Shown: positions 54,401 to 63,235, counted from the stretch's first letter. The stretch: DNA of 64,000 nucleotides from an uncultured Bacteroidales bacterium (GCA_902780235.1 CACZEL010000013.1:33442-97441), one strand, 5' to 3'. Numbers and translations are program-made. The notes: generated by a model not told the origin, from the sequence alone.

Positions 54401-55146
54401 GTACCCGGCACGCTGGTAGCTTGGGTGACATTCACGTTGGCACCGTTGTGGTTCTTGGTCGCAACGACCGAAGGATTCCCCACAAAGTCAGCCGGTAACT
54501 CGACATTGTAGTCAAGGGTCTGCGGCGAGAAATTCGGAACGGATGTACCTCCGTTATAGGTCAGCGCACTCAGCGTTGCATCATTAGACGGACCGGCACC
54601 GGTGATAACTATTTCGGAAAGGAAATCACCATCTGCCGTATGACCGCTCAAATAGAAACCATAACATCCCGGTTGAAGAATGCTCGTTTCGTTGGTATAG
54701 GTCTCTGTTACACCGGTATGTGTGATCGTTAATGTCGATAGTTCCGAACTGCTATTGCTATAATAGGTGGCAGCATTCCCACCTGCATCATATTGCGCAA
54801 TAATGCCTGCAAAATCAGCATCGGAGATAGCTTTCACGGTCCAAGTATCTGTAATGGACTTTGTTTTGCTATTGCGAACTTTAAATTTGACAGTAGATGC
54901 ATCTTTGATTTTAAAAGCAACCATACTGCCGCTTTTTACTTCTACACCATTATTGCCTGCCAAACCACCTCCATTTCGACCATAGTAGATGTTTTGGTTC
55001 ATGTTAAATTTTTTTGAACCGCTGGTGGCAGGGGCACTTGATAGCGAGTACGTGTTGGGCGCTAATGCAACAACGTCTGTCGCAAACACATCAACTGCCA
55101 TAAGGCAACTCAATACAATGAACAAACTCTTAATAATGTTTTTCAT
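51493..55146 (-). CDS. Large secreted protein with cadherin-like repeats and type IX sorting domain
   Basis: 1217 residues. Signal peptide (SLFIVLSCLMAVDVFA). Two cadherin-like beta-sandwich units start DATLSALTYNGGTSVPNFSP (about 190) and DATLKSLTYNGTSVPNFSP (about 365), near-identical in phrasing. A carbohydrate- or ligand-binding-like middle and further Ig-like strands follow. The end MWVNIYDIYGRKVATTNEDI...LPHGMYIVVTENGSTLKIMR is a type A Por-secretion C-terminal domain. So it is exported by T9SS and anchored on the cell surface. Function unknown; adhesion or glycan binding is plausible. Confidence 0.85.
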   Translation of the reverse strand: MKNIIKSLFIVLSCLMAVDVFATDVVALAPNTYSLSSAPATSGSKKFNMNQNIYYGRNGGGLAGNNGVEVKSGSMVAFKIKDASTVKFKVRNSKTKSITDTWTVKAISDADFAGIIAQYDAGGNAATYYSNSSSELSTLTITHTGVTETYTNETSILQPGCYGFYLSGHTADGDFLSEIVITGAGPSNDATLSALTYNGGTSVPNFSPQTLDYNVELPADFVGNPSVVATKNHNGANVNVTQATSVPGTATIVVTAENGTTTLTYTVTFTRESAEPKVESATWANIRGTAAIDQVNKTITGQVTNGSSLMLTPQFTGKNIDHWTPDDAQDFSTGNKNYIFFSSTSESTQYTVTITEAPAMSSDATLKSLTYNGTSVPNFSPNTLRYDIQLTAGIKTPPTIAATANDTKANVQVNQAQSVPGTGTVVVTAEDGTQLTYTVNYTVPVPVSGLALHVPEVYEGRMKDGGYGTPLVEYNEYFYEIYYTGKTKNESGSSVGGFATKLGTDGKIANVIGMAGATTSADWFEGQCNSPDESTSASSIKQFPGYGGSWKIYGNEIKIHISGYDQFSVLAKDKKSKLSDGRYIQIKVDGADVTKESELSTSVTARDYTISTGEHVIEIIGTGSEASQVYAFSLRLPKEPKTKHFKGNDSTQVLLQTTTMRSVVYTTKYNNLPTAETRLEWLNTPANGITLSEKEGGMVDTLTLGGTANCPVGTYPYAVVAYYNGAETNRVTGTFKVISEIYSTSDINVTVYQNEEMDQITFKYYALSADDVTLRWTNGNPGGTVQGNGSNGTYIIGGVPANVGIYPYEISVLGADTVIKGQIKVKELDYGTNPVLYLQRTDNACDDDAVYKYLESTGKWSMIARRQKADGLRGADQYQRYKWIIISEDVDANNPEVIQIIRGGANLPVLNLKGYTYATDGLDDETRLGWGDPNSGAIDSTAQKVNGCKIKIEQPTHPVFAKMSGATKDAEIAILDGYAKNGIMPIRVYKQGTLCLATGYTRSIEDYYSLGELQTAIHEVPADMRGGKKYICLPIARTASLNTQGKRLIDGIVDYLTSGTASPVQIPSTQIMQFTVAGINADIDHAGHSIVLKMTVEDYVANDSLRAAKPKITLADPANTHVTPDSEEEVDLRFTAVGLTKKYTVSDYINQWTYNFSIKLYTPQGIEEAYESGMWVNIYDIYGRKVATTNEDIYSMDLPHGMYIVVTENGSTLKIMR

Positions 55147-55164
55147 ATCGTTTTGTTTATTATT

Positions 55165-55204
55165 ATCCTTTCAACTTTCCCCTTTCACCTTTCACTTTTC
55201 ATTC
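55165..55204. repeat. TTTCACC/TTTCACT array upstream of the T9SS substrate gene
   Basis: Four to five CTTTCANCTTTC units in the leader, like those at 6894 and 38191. Confidence 0.6.
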
Positions 55205-55335
55205 GCCCACATTAGGGGATATTAAATCACGCTGCAAAATTACTGCTTTTTTTGCACATAAATGTGCATATATTCAAAAAAAATGTGTAAAAATTGACAC
55301 ATTTAAAAGAAAAAGTCGCGCGCGTACATTATTTA

Positions 55336-55369
55336 TTTGCGTATATGAGATTTTTTTTGTAATTTTGTG
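55336..55369 (+). promoter_or_regulatory. Promoter of DUF3078-zapA-rny unit
   Basis: TTTGCGTATA and TAATTTTGTG on the + strand. A weaker leftward promoter (gcaaaatta at 55233-55241) faces the T9SS substrate gene. Confidence 0.7.
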
Positions 55370-55423
55370 CCCGGTTTTTGAGAAACCATAAAAAACATGT
55401 GTAACAAACAATTTTTGAATACA

Positions 55424-56605
55424 ATGAACAAAAAGATTTTATCTGTAGCGCTGGCACTTGTTGCAGCGCTCACAATGACCGCTCAAACGGTGGATAAAGC
55501 CAAAGTGACAAACAATGCGGATGCAGCTGCGAAGGCAGGGGCTGACTTGAAAAAGCTGGAGGCTGGTGACAAGGCTTGGAAATTTGATGGGACGATTGGT
55601 TTGAACGCTGCCGCTACCGGTTTGGTCAACTGGGCTGCCGGTGGTAAGAACAACGTGAACGGTATCGCGTATGCAAAACTGCACCTTCTCTATCATAAAG
55701 ATGCAATCGCTTGGGAAACCAATTTCGACACCGATTTCGGAATGACATGGATTCAGCAGAAAGAGGATCCGTTCCAGAAATCAAGCGATAACATCAAGTT
55801 GGCTACCAAATTCGGTTGGGAGTTTAAAGAGACTTGGTATCTGACCGTTCTCGGTTCGTTCCAAAGCCAGTATGCGTTGGGTCGCAATTATGCAGACGGC
55901 TACAACGACATCATCTCCAAATGGTTGGCTCCTTCTTATACCGATATATCGGTCGGTATTGACTGGAAGAAGAGTGTCAAAGGTGCGGACTTCTCGATCT
56001 ATCTGTCTCCGATCGCAGGTCGTATCACGACCGCTTACACGGGCGCTGCATGGAATGAGAAATATACGAAAGAGGCGTATGTAGGTCATTTGGCTGATCA
56101 GTTGGCTGCCGGTGACATCAACCAAGCCGCTTACGATGCCGCTGTTGCTGCTTATTCGTTCTCGGCTCAGCAGGATGCCCATACGGACTTGGCTTCTGCT
56201 CTGAAGAATGAGCAGGGCGTTGCTTACTATGACAAGAACGGTGACAAGCAGTTCGACCGTAACGCACGTGCTGAGTTCGGTTTGAGTTTCAAGGGCGCTA
56301 TCGCATACACCTATCAGGACTTTAAGTTGGCTACCACGCTGGCTCTCTTCACCCCGTATGCTTGGGACAAGACTTTGATCAGCGATCCGTATTTCCAGTA
56401 CCGCGACATGAACCGCCGTTTCGGTAATTTCGACGTAGATTGGGACGTAGCGCTGAGTTATCAGTTCCTCAAATGTCTGCAAGTGACCCTTCAGACCAGC
56501 CTCAAGTACTATCCGGGTACGCTCATCGCTGACGTGAACGGCATTGAGGCAGAGCGCGTACAGTTCAAAGGTATCATCGGTCTGGGCGTAGGCTATTCGT
56601 TCTGA
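55424..56605 (+). CDS. DUF3078 outer-membrane protein
   Basis: 393 residues from MNKKILSVALALVAALTMTAQ (signal peptide). The DUF3078 pattern is clear: WKFDGTIGLNAAATGLVNWAAGGKNNVNGIAYAKL, WETNFDTDFGMTWIQQKEDPFQKSSDNIKLATKFGWE and IGLGVGYSF. A beta-barrel-like Bacteroidetes protein of unknown role. TGATG overlap with the next gene. A possible earlier GTG/ATG (55397) only adds residues before the signal. Confidence 0.85.
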   Translation: MNKKILSVALALVAALTMTAQTVDKAKVTNNADAAAKAGADLKKLEAGDKAWKFDGTIGLNAAATGLVNWAAGGKNNVNGIAYAKLHLLYHKDAIAWETNFDTDFGMTWIQQKEDPFQKSSDNIKLATKFGWEFKETWYLTVLGSFQSQYALGRNYADGYNDIISKWLAPSYTDISVGIDWKKSVKGADFSIYLSPIAGRITTAYTGAAWNEKYTKEAYVGHLADQLAAGDINQAAYDAAVAAYSFSAQQDAHTDLASALKNEQGVAYYDKNGDKQFDRNARAEFGLSFKGAIAYTYQDFKLATTLALFTPYAWDKTLISDPYFQYRDMNRRFGNFDVDWDVALSYQFLKCLQVTLQTSLKYYPGTLIADVNGIEAERVQFKGIIGLGVGYSF

Positions 56606-56880
56606 TGCAAGCTCTCGACGATCTTTCGCAAAATGTGCATCTTCTCTTGGAGCGCTATACGACGCTTCAAGAGGAGAATGCTGCTTTGCGGGAGGATATC
56701 GAGCGTCAACGCCAAGAACTTATTCGGACACACAGCGAACTGCTGGCTTTACAGCAGCAGAACAAACGTTTGGCAACAGCGAACGCGATGACCTCCGCCG
56801 AGAGCCGCGAAGAGGCCACCAAACGTCTCAATGCCCTCATCGCACAAGTTGATCGCGCAATAGCTGCTTTAAAAAAATAG
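56605..56880 (+). CDS. Short coiled-coil protein, ZapB-like, upstream of zapA
   Basis: 91 residues, almost all heptad repeats (LLLERYTTLQEENAALREDIERQRQELIRTHSELLALQQQNKRLA). In Bacteroidetes a coiled-coil gene precedes zapA; a ZapB-like partner in Z-ring assembly is a reasonable inference but not shown by sequence identity. Confidence 0.7.
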   Translation: MQALDDLSQNVHLLLERYTTLQEENAALREDIERQRQELIRTHSELLALQQQNKRLATANAMTSAESREEATKRLNALIAQVDRAIAALKK

Positions 56881-56921
56881 CCAACAGCCAATAGCCAACA
56901 GCCAATAGCCAATAGCTAATG
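56881..56921. repeat. AGCCAACAGCCAATAGCTAATG array containing the zapA start
   Basis: Five AGCCAATA/AGCCAACA units; the last reads AGCTAATG and supplies the zapA ATG, as in tonB at 47915. Confidence 0.85.
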
Positions 56922-57212
56922 TTAAATCCGGATCGCCAACATATAAACCTCCATCTCGATGCCCACACGGTCGGGCTCGATGTGCCGCGTGATCAGGAGG
57001 CGAACTACCGCAATGCAGCGGAGTTGCTCAATAAGCGCTATCAGTATTATCTGAAGTTGCGTCCCAACGCTTCGGCAGAGCAGTTATGGATGTACACGGC
57101 ATTGGAAGTAGCGGTCGCTTTGCAGTCCGATGCCCGTGAGAAGAGCCTTGTGCCTGTAGAGAAAGCACTCAAAGAGTTAAATCAATTAATATTAGAAAAA
57201 CTGAATCAATGA
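56919..57212 (+). CDS. zapA: Cell division protein ZapA
   Basis: 97 residues. [40 protein letters not shown] and the following helix [19 protein letters not shown] fit ZapA (PF05164). FtsZ cross-linker. ATGA overlap with rny. Confidence 0.85.
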   Translation: MLNPDRQHINLHLDAHTVGLDVPRDQEANYRNAAELLNKRYQYYLKLRPNASAEQLWMYTALEVAVALQSDAREKSLVPVEKALKELNQLILEKLNQ

Positions 57213-58732
57213 TCGTAGCAATTATTTGTGCAGTAGGCGGACTCCTCATTGGAGCCGGTATCTACTACCTCATCTCCCGTTTTACGGCCGTTAGCTTAAT
57301 CAAGAAAGCGGAAGAGGAAGCGGAGATGATCAAAAAGAACAAGATCGTTGAGGCTAAGGAGAAATTCATCGCCCTGAAGTTGGAGCACGACAATAGTGTG
57401 CGTGAGCAGGATAAGCGCTTGCAGCAGCAAGAGCAACGTCTGCAGCAACGCGAGCAACAGCTCAATCAGCGTCAGGGAGATGTACAGCGTAGCCTCAATG
57501 AAGTGAATCAAAAAATGCAGACCATCGAGCAGCGCCAACAGGCACTCGATTTCCGTCAGCAAGAAGTCGATAAGATGCACCACGAGGCACAACGCCAATT
57601 GGAGCAACTGAGCGGCATGTCTGCTGAGGAAGCGAAGAAACAGCTGGTGGAGGCACTCAAAGATGAAGCCAAGACGGCCGCAATGTCATACATCAACGAG
57701 ATCATGGACAATGCGCGTCTGGAGGCCAACAAAGAGGCAAAGAAAATCATCATCCAGACCATCCAGCGTGTGGCTTCGGAGACTGCAGCCGAATCGACCG
57801 TCTCCGTCTTCCATATCGAGAATGACGAAGTCAAAGGTCGTATCATCGGTCGTGAGGGACGTAACATCCGTGCACTCGAAGCGGCTACCGGTGTCGAGAT
57901 CGTGGTGGATGATACGCCGGAGGCGATCACGCTCTCTGCGTACGACCCCGTACGTCGTGAGATAGCGCGTCTCGCGCTCCACCAACTCGTGCAGGACGGA
58001 CGTATCCACCCGGCACGTATCGAAGAGGTGGTAGCGAAAGTGACCAAACAAGTGGAGGACGAGATCGTCGAGGTAGGTAAACGTACCACGATCGACTTGG
58101 GTATCCATGGTTTGCATCCGGAACTGGTTCGTCTCGTAGGTAAGATGAAATATCGTTCGTCGTATGGTCAGAACTTGCTCCAGCACAGCCGTGAGACAGC
58201 AAACCTCTGTGCGGCCATGGCCGGAGAGTTAGGTCTGAACGTGAAGGCGGCCAAGCGTGCCGGTCTCTTGCACGATATCGGTAAGGTGGCAGACGATGAT
58301 GTCGAACTGCCGCACGCGGAGCTGGGTATGAAACTCTGTGAGAAATACGGTGAGAAACCCGATATCTGCAATGCCGTAGGTGCTCACCATGACGAATGCG
58401 AGATGAAGACCCTCATCGCACCTATCGTACAAGCGTGTGATGCTATCTCCGGCGCCCGTCCGGGTGCGCGTCGCGAGATCGTAGAATCGTACGTGAAGCG
58501 TCTCAATGACCTCGAGAACCTCGCTATGTCGTTCCCGGGTGTTGTTAAGACCTACGCCCTGCAGGCCGGTCGTGAGTTACGCGTCATCGTTGGTGCGGAC
58601 AAAATCTCCGATAAGGATACCGAACTGCTTTCCTTCGATCTGGCAAAACGTATCCAGGACGAGATGACCTACCCGGGTCAGATCAAGGTCACCGTCATCC
58701 GCGAGGTGCGCGCTGTCAACGTGGCAAAATAA
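57209..58732 (+). CDS. rny: Ribonuclease Y
   Basis: 507 residues: membrane helix ([21 protein letters not shown]), a long coiled coil (about 30-190), a KH domain with [31 protein letters not shown] (about 210-270) and an HD domain with [15 protein letters not shown] and AHHDECEM. Membrane-attached endoribonuclease initiating mRNA decay. Usual length. Confidence 0.97.
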   Translation: MIVAIICAVGGLLIGAGIYYLISRFTAVSLIKKAEEEAEMIKKNKIVEAKEKFIALKLEHDNSVREQDKRLQQQEQRLQQREQQLNQRQGDVQRSLNEVNQKMQTIEQRQQALDFRQQEVDKMHHEAQRQLEQLSGMSAEEAKKQLVEALKDEAKTAAMSYINEIMDNARLEANKEAKKIIIQTIQRVASETAAESTVSVFHIENDEVKGRIIGREGRNIRALEAATGVEIVVDDTPEAITLSAYDPVRREIARLALHQLVQDGRIHPARIEEVVAKVTKQVEDEIVEVGKRTTIDLGIHGLHPELVRLVGKMKYRSSYGQNLLQHSRETANLCAAMAGELGLNVKAAKRAGLLHDIGKVADDDVELPHAELGMKLCEKYGEKPDICNAVGAHHDECEMKTLIAPIVQACDAISGARPGARREIVESYVKRLNDLENLAMSFPGVVKTYALQAGRELRVIVGADKISDKDTELLSFDLAKRIQDEMTYPGQIKVTVIREVRAVNVAK

Positions 58733-58766
58733 GCTAATAGCCAACAGCTAATAGCCAATAGCAAAT
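58731..58766. repeat. GCTAATAGCCAACA array after rny
   Basis: The rny TAA stop is the TAAGCTAATAGCC start of the array; four units to the terminator. Confidence 0.8.
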
Positions 58767-58799
58767 AAAGGACTTCTGCCTCACAGGTAGAAGTCCTTT
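58767..58799. terminator. Bidirectional terminator whose loop carries the trmN6 stop
   Basis: AAAGGACTTCTGCCT / AGGTAGAAGTCCTTT, 15-base stem with a three-base loop. The stem encodes the last residues of TrmN6 (KDFYL) and the TGA overlaps the loop. Confidence 0.9.
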
Positions 58800-59449
58800 G
58801 TTAGTTCCGAATAGGCGGCAGAACGGCCGCCTTTTTCGTCTTCTAAGACGAGGGTGTCACTCGTGATCTCGAGATCTCGACATCTCGACATCTCGAAAGA
58901 AAGCAACACACGTTTTGGCTTTTTATTCTCCTTACTATATACGCGCGTGACGTGCGTGAGAAAGAGGTCCGCTGCGGCAGCCAGTTGGCGTATCTCATTC
59001 TCTGCCTCTGCCGGCAGAATAAGCGCCAATTGACCATGCTCGGTTAATAAACGTGCGCTATGATGAATCAGTTCGGCATAACTGAGCGTGTCTGTATGCC
59101 GCGCAGCTTTTCTTCCTTCATCGGGATTCTTCAAACTATTCTGAAAATACGGCGGGTTAGATACGATCAAATCGTAAGAACCTTGCCATTCTTGCAGGCT
59201 CGATACAAAGGCCTTCACGCCATTTTCGCGGGCTTGCTCGACAGCTGCTTCGTCAATATCGATCCCTTCCACCTCCGCTTCCGGGCACCGCTGCATCAGC
59301 ATTCTCGCGATTAGTCCGGAGCCTGTGCCTACGTCTAAAATTCTTAATTCAGATACAGGCGCCCACGCTCCAAGCAGTACGCCATCCGTTCCTACCTTCA
59401 TGGCGCACTTACTGTCTTCTATGAAAAACTGCTTAAAGCGAAAAGACAC
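58781..59449 (-). CDS. trmN6: tRNA1(Val) (adenine37-N6)-methyltransferase
   Basis: 222 residues. The SAM fold: KVGTDGVLLGAWAPVSELRILDVGTGSGLIARMLMQR and the DLIVSNPPYFQNSLKNPDEGRKAARHT motif (NPPY). Start is GTG at 59449, within the AATTAAGAATTCGTG array; no ATG precedes FRFKQF. Residues about 183-198 (SFEMSRCRDLEITSD) are encoded by a CTCGAGATCTCGACATC array. Confidence 0.88.
   Translation of the reverse strand: MSFRFKQFFIEDSKCAMKVGTDGVLLGAWAPVSELRILDVGTGSGLIARMLMQRCPEAEVEGIDIDEAAVEQARENGVKAFVSSLQEWQGSYDLIVSNPPYFQNSLKNPDEGRKAARHTDTLSYAELIHHSARLLTEHGQLALILPAEAENEIRQLAAAADLFLTHVTRVYSKENKKPKRVLLSFEMSRCRDLEITSDTLVLEDEKGGRSAAYSELTKDFYL
58863..58900. repeat. In-frame CTCGAGATCTCGACATC array inside trmN6
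   Basis: Four ATCTCGA(C/G) units. It matches the array type at 14-54, 58 kb away. Confidence 0.75.
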
Positions 59450-59485
59450 GAATTCTTAATTCTTAATTTTTAATTCTTAATTCGG
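59450..59485. repeat. TTAATTCTTAATTTTT array between the permease and trmN6
   Basis: Four AATTCTTA units; encodes the last residues TELRIKN of the permease and gives its TAA stop, then the trmN6 GTG. Confidence 0.75.
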
Positions 59486-60203
59486 TATGTTCATGACCGC
59501 ATGAACATCCATCATGTTCGTGTTCGTGGAACTCGATCACGCAATGCACGCACAGGTAGATACCGATACCGATAAACAGTACTGCGCAGATATGCCGGAA
59601 CCATTTCTCGAACGTGTTCATCTTCTGCGTCAAGTTACCGATACTTACCGCGCTGTAACTAACCAGCCATGCGATCAGCATGATCGGCAGACCGGTACCG
59701 AGACCGAAGATGACCGGCATCAACCAGTTCCACGTGCTTGGCAGGGTCAGTGTGATATCGATCATCGTCAGGAAATAGACCAATCTATGCGGACAGAAAG
59801 CGATCGCGAAGAAGATACCAAGGATGAACGACCACAGCCAACTGGCATTCGAATCGGCGTTCTGCAGGAACTTACTCACGCCGTGATCATGTTCGTGATG
59901 ATGATGGCCGCTGAACAGCAGAACCACACCGCATATCAGCATGAACGCCGCCAAGATCGGTTCACCCCAATGCCCTAACACATGCTTGATGCCCTCCGTC
60001 TGCGCGCCCGCCAGAAACGGCACACTCAGCAGCACGTAGGTCGCTAACTTTCCCAACACAAACATCGCGCCGTTGCCCAGCACTTTCCGTTTGTTGTTGA
60101 TCTCCTTATCGATATAGCTGATCGCTGTGATACTGGTCACCAGTGTACACGGGTCCAGTATCGTCAGCAATCCCAGCACGAGGGCTGTCAAAATCTGTAT
60201 CAT
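59463..60203 (-). CDS. ArsG-like/DsbD-family permease with His-rich metal-binding segments
   Basis: 246 residues, six membrane helices. The start [31 protein letters not shown] has the conserved Cys of the DsbD/TauE-like aromatic-arsenical permease (ArsG) group, and [16 protein letters not shown] carries the second Cys-Pro. A periplasmic or cytosolic loop [10 protein letters not shown] and the C-terminus [14 protein letters not shown] are likely metal-binding. May export a metal or metalloid or pass electrons. Overlaps the valS stop by four bases, so co-transcribed with it. Confidence 0.75.
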   Translation of the reverse strand: MIQILTALVLGLLTILDPCTLVTSITAISYIDKEINNKRKVLGNGAMFVLGKLATYVLLSVPFLAGAQTEGIKHVLGHWGEPILAAFMLICGVVLLFSGHHHHEHDHGVSKFLQNADSNASWLWSFILGIFFAIAFCPHRLVYFLTMIDITLTLPSTWNWLMPVIFGLGTGLPIMLIAWLVSYSAVSIGNLTQKMNTFEKWFRHICAVLFIGIGIYLCVHCVIEFHEHEHDGCSCGHEHTELRIKN

Positions 60204-62854
60204 CCTTTAAGGGCTTTGATGGCTTCTTCGAGCGCCGCAATGCGGGCTTCGGCGTCCGCTTTCTTCTTCTGCTCCAGCACCACGATCTCAGCCTTTGCGT
60301 TCTGCACGAAGCGCTCGTTGCTCAACTTGGCCATGACACCTTTCAGGAAACCTAATTGGTGTTGCAGGTCAGCTTCGAGTTTCTTGAGTTCCTCTTCCAC
60401 GTTGATGAACGCATCCATCGGGATGGCGAACTCGGTCGTGCCAACGATGAACTTGGAGCAATTGGCTGTTAGCTGTTGGCTGTTAGCTGTTAGCTCTACT
60501 TCCACATTTGCCAATTTATCTACAAGCGCGTTGAGCGCGATCGGACTGATGAGCGTCAGACGCTCTTTCTGCGGGATATTCTTCGAAGCACGTGCGTTAC
60601 GTACACCGGCAATGATCTCTTTGAGATTCTCAACCTCTTTGAGAATTTCACCATTAAGCGAAGCGTCACCATTTGCATCATTGAGCGAAGCGACCATTAT
60701 AGACTCTCCTTCCTTGCGCTCATAGAGGTTCTGCCAGAGTTCTTCCGTGATGAACGGCATGAACGGGTGGAGTACACGCAGCAAGCGATCGAAGAACGCC
60801 AGCGATGCCTCGTACGTAGCTTTGTCAATCGGCTGCTGGTAAGCGGGTTTGATCATCTCCAGATACCAACCGCTGAACTCGTCGCAGTACAGTTTGAAGA
60901 TCGCCATCAGGGCTTCACTCAAACGATATTTGCTGAACAAGTCCGCGATCTCAGCCTCGGTCTCGCAAAGCTTGGCATCAAACCAGTCGATCGCATATTT
61001 GCTGGTCTCAGGCTGCGGGATGTCCGCTACTTCGAGACCCTTCACCATGCGGAAGCAGTTCCAGATCTTATTGCAGAAATTACGTCCCTGCTCGCAGAGC
61101 GAGTCATCGTACAGGATGTCGTTTCCGGCAGGTGCGCTCAGCAGAATACCCATACGTACGCCATCCGCGCCGAAACGCTCGATGAGATCTAACGGATCGG
61201 GCGAGTTACCCAGCGACTTGGACATCTTACGACCGAGTTTATCGCGCACGATACCCGTGAAATAAACATGCTTGAACGGCATCTTACCTACGTACTCGTA
61301 GCCCGCCATGATCATACGTGCTACCCAGAAGAAGATGATATCCGGACCCGTTACAAGGTCAGCGGTGGGGTAGTAGTAATTGATCTCTTTGTTGTCCGGG
61401 TGCTCAATGCCGTCGAACAAACTGATCGGCCACAACCAAGAACTGAACCATGTATCCAGCGCACCTTCGTCCTGAACGTAGTTGCCTTCCGGCTTGGTCT
61501 CGGAAACGATGATCTTGTCGTCCGGGTAGTTCTCCAGACCGGTCTGCGCGAGCAGGTCGGCGTCGTAATACGCCGGGATACGGTGACCCCACCAGAGTTG
61601 ACGGCTGATACACCAGTCTTTGATGTTCTCCAACCAGTTGCGGTAGGTGTTCTTGTATTTCGCGGGATAGAAAACGATCTCGTCGTTCATCACCGGCGGC
61701 AGGGCGATGTCAGCAAAATGCTGCATCTTCACGAACCACTGCAGACTCAACCGCGGCTCGATAGGTACGTTCGTGCGCTCGCTGTAACCGACCTTGTTGT
61801 CGTAGTCCTCGATCTTCTCCACGAGCCCTGCAGCCTGCAGGTCTTCCACGATCTGCTTGCGGCATTCGAAACGGTCCATGCCGTGGTACTTGCGTACGTT
61901 AGCCTGCAGCTCGTCCTCCACCGTGTCCATGTTCAGATGCGCGTCCGGCGTGAAGATATCGATCGTCTTGAGGTTGTATTTCTGACCCAACATGTAGTCG
62001 TTCACGTCATGTGCCGGCGTCACCTTCAGACAGCCCGTACCAAAACCGATCTCTACGTAGCGATCCTCGATGATCGGGATCACACGACCGACACCCGGTA
62101 CGATCACATGCTTTCCCTTGAGCCATTGGTTCTTCTCTTCCTTGGGGTTGATACAAACGGCGATATCGCCGAAGATCGTCTCCGGACGGGTGGTAGCCAC
62201 GATGGCGTACTTGCCCGGCTCCTCCGCTACTTCGTAGCGCAGGTAGTAGAACTTATTATGCTCGTCGTGGTAGATAACCTCCTCGTCGCTCAACGCCGTC
62301 TGACGTTCCGGATCCCAGTTCACCATACGCAGACCGCGGTAGATGAGACCTTTTTTATAGAGGTCGCAGAAAACCTTGATGACCGCTTTACTGCGCGTCT
62401 CGTCCATCGTGAAAGCGGTACGGTCCCAGTCGCAAGAGCAGCCGAGTTTGCGGAGCTGCTTCAAGATGATGCCTCCGTGCTCGTCCGTCCATGCCCACGC
62501 GTGCTTCAAAAACTCCTCGCGCGTCAGGTCGGATTTATTGATACCTTGCTCTTTGAGGCGCTTGATGACCTTCGCTTCGGTAGCGATCGACGCATGGTCC
62601 GTACCCGGTACCCAGCACGCGTTTTTGCCTTCCAAACGCGCACGACGAACCAAAATATCTTGGATCGTCTCGTTCAGCACGTGACCCATATGCAGCACAC
62701 CCGTTACGTTGGGCGGCGGAATAACGATGGTAAACGGTTCTTTTTGCTCACCTCGGTCGTTGACCGCATCCGGCTCGCTGTGAAATAACTTGTTGTCAAG
62801 CCAGTATTGATACCAACGGGCTTCAATGTCAGTAGGATTATACTTCGAGTCCAT
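60200..62854 (-). CDS. valS: Valyl-tRNA synthetase
   Basis: 884 residues. [16 protein letters not shown] (HIGH), [15 protein letters not shown], the editing domain, [12 protein letters not shown] and [18 protein letters not shown] (KMSKS), anticodon-binding domain, and a C-terminal coiled-coil arm. Late in the protein [19 protein letters not shown] is encoded by a TTAGCTGTTGGC array, and [15 protein letters not shown] by a second duplication. Confidence 0.97.
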   Translation of the reverse strand: MDSKYNPTDIEARWYQYWLDNKLFHSEPDAVNDRGEQKEPFTIVIPPPNVTGVLHMGHVLNETIQDILVRRARLEGKNACWVPGTDHASIATEAKVIKRLKEQGINKSDLTREEFLKHAWAWTDEHGGIILKQLRKLGCSCDWDRTAFTMDETRSKAVIKVFCDLYKKGLIYRGLRMVNWDPERQTALSDEEVIYHDEHNKFYYLRYEVAEEPGKYAIVATTRPETIFGDIAVCINPKEEKNQWLKGKHVIVPGVGRVIPIIEDRYVEIGFGTGCLKVTPAHDVNDYMLGQKYNLKTIDIFTPDAHLNMDTVEDELQANVRKYHGMDRFECRKQIVEDLQAAGLVEKIEDYDNKVGYSERTNVPIEPRLSLQWFVKMQHFADIALPPVMNDEIVFYPAKYKNTYRNWLENIKDWCISRQLWWGHRIPAYYDADLLAQTGLENYPDDKIIVSETKPEGNYVQDEGALDTWFSSWLWPISLFDGIEHPDNKEINYYYPTADLVTGPDIIFFWVARMIMAGYEYVGKMPFKHVYFTGIVRDKLGRKMSKSLGNSPDPLDLIERFGADGVRMGILLSAPAGNDILYDDSLCEQGRNFCNKIWNCFRMVKGLEVADIPQPETSKYAIDWFDAKLCETEAEIADLFSKYRLSEALMAIFKLYCDEFSGWYLEMIKPAYQQPIDKATYEASLAFFDRLLRVLHPFMPFITEELWQNLYERKEGESIMVASLNDANGDASLNGEILKEVENLKEIIAGVRNARASKNIPQKERLTLISPIALNALVDKLANVEVELTANSQQLTANCSKFIVGTTEFAIPMDAFINVEEELKKLEADLQHQLGFLKGVMAKLSNERFVQNAKAEIVVLEQKKKADAEARIAALEEAIKALKG
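60469..60497. repeat. In-frame TTGGCTGTTAGCTG array inside valS
   Basis: Four (T)TGGCTGT/TTAGCTGT units encode [13 protein letters not shown], the same words as the intergenic array at 39298-39340. Confidence 0.8.
60618..60700. repeat. In-frame duplicated words in the valS 3' third
   Basis: TTTGAGA/TTCTCAA words and a repeated ACCATTnnGCnnnAAGCGAAGC type unit encode [11 protein letters not shown] and [15 protein letters not shown]. Confidence 0.5.
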
Positions 62855-62905
62855 AGACTATTTATGATTTATGATTCCAAATTTAATTTTTTCACAAAAA
62901 AGCGT

Positions 62906-62938
62906 GCAAAGTTACAACAAATATTTGGAATATGCAAG
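62906..62938 (-). promoter_or_regulatory. Promoter of valS operon
   Basis: CTTGCATA and TAACTTTGC on the minus strand, about 50 bases before the valS ATG. Confidence 0.8.
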
Positions 62939-63012
62939 GATTTGACGATAAAAATCATATTATATATGAATTTTTAGGGGAAAAGACTTGCTATTCGCAC
63001 CAATGTGCGATT

Positions 63013-63061
63013 GTAACTTCGAGGTGGGACGGCGCAGCCGTGTCGGTGCCCTCGACGTTAC
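63013..63061. other. Nested inverted repeat, possible structured RNA
   Basis: GTAAC/GTTAC outer, TCGAGG/CCTCGA middle, GACGGC/GCCGTGTC inner with a GCA loop. Unusually G+C-rich compared with the flanks. No clear promoter assigns a strand. Confidence 0.5.
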
Positions 63062-63109
63062 GTAAATATTTGTTTACAACATTTTTTGCATATATGCAAA
63101 TAAAATGTG

Positions 63110-63137
63110 AAAAATCGCCTTTTGAGGGGCGATTTTT
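63110..63137. terminator. Bidirectional terminator hairpin
   Basis: AAAAATCGCC / GGCGATTTTT, 10-base stem with T-runs on both strands; ends the leftward small-gene transcript before the valS promoter. Confidence 0.8.
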
Positions 63138-63144
63138 CGATTTT

Positions 63145-63233
63145 GTTTGATGTCGTTTGAGATTGTTTGATGTCGTTTGAGATCGTTTAAAACTTCAAAC
63201 TTCAAACCTTCAAACCCTCAAACCTCAAACGAG
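63145..63233. repeat. GTTTGATGTC and CTTCAAAC tandem array
   Basis: Two GTTTGATGTCGTTTGAGAT units followed by about five CTTCAAAC units of opposite sense (TTTGA on both arms), so the array is also partly palindromic. Confidence 0.75.
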
Positions 63234-63235
63234 CA

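Larger units (their letters stand above)
62939..63235. other. Intergenic region with nested hairpin, terminator and array
   Basis: No convincing ORF. It holds a small GCACCAATGTGC hairpin (62998-63009), a long nested inverted repeat (63013-63061), the palindrome TTTGCATATATGCAAA (63087-63102), the terminator at 63110-63137, and a tandem array of GTTTGATGTC and CTTCAAAC words (63145-63233). Confidence 0.6.

Noticed and set aside
61268-62788. 506-residue ORF antisense to valS
   Set aside because: Shadow frame of valS with compositionally biased sequence and no recognisable motif.
62932-63150. 72-residue ORF right of valS
   Set aside because: Runs through the valS promoter, the nested hairpin and the terminator; no coding pattern.
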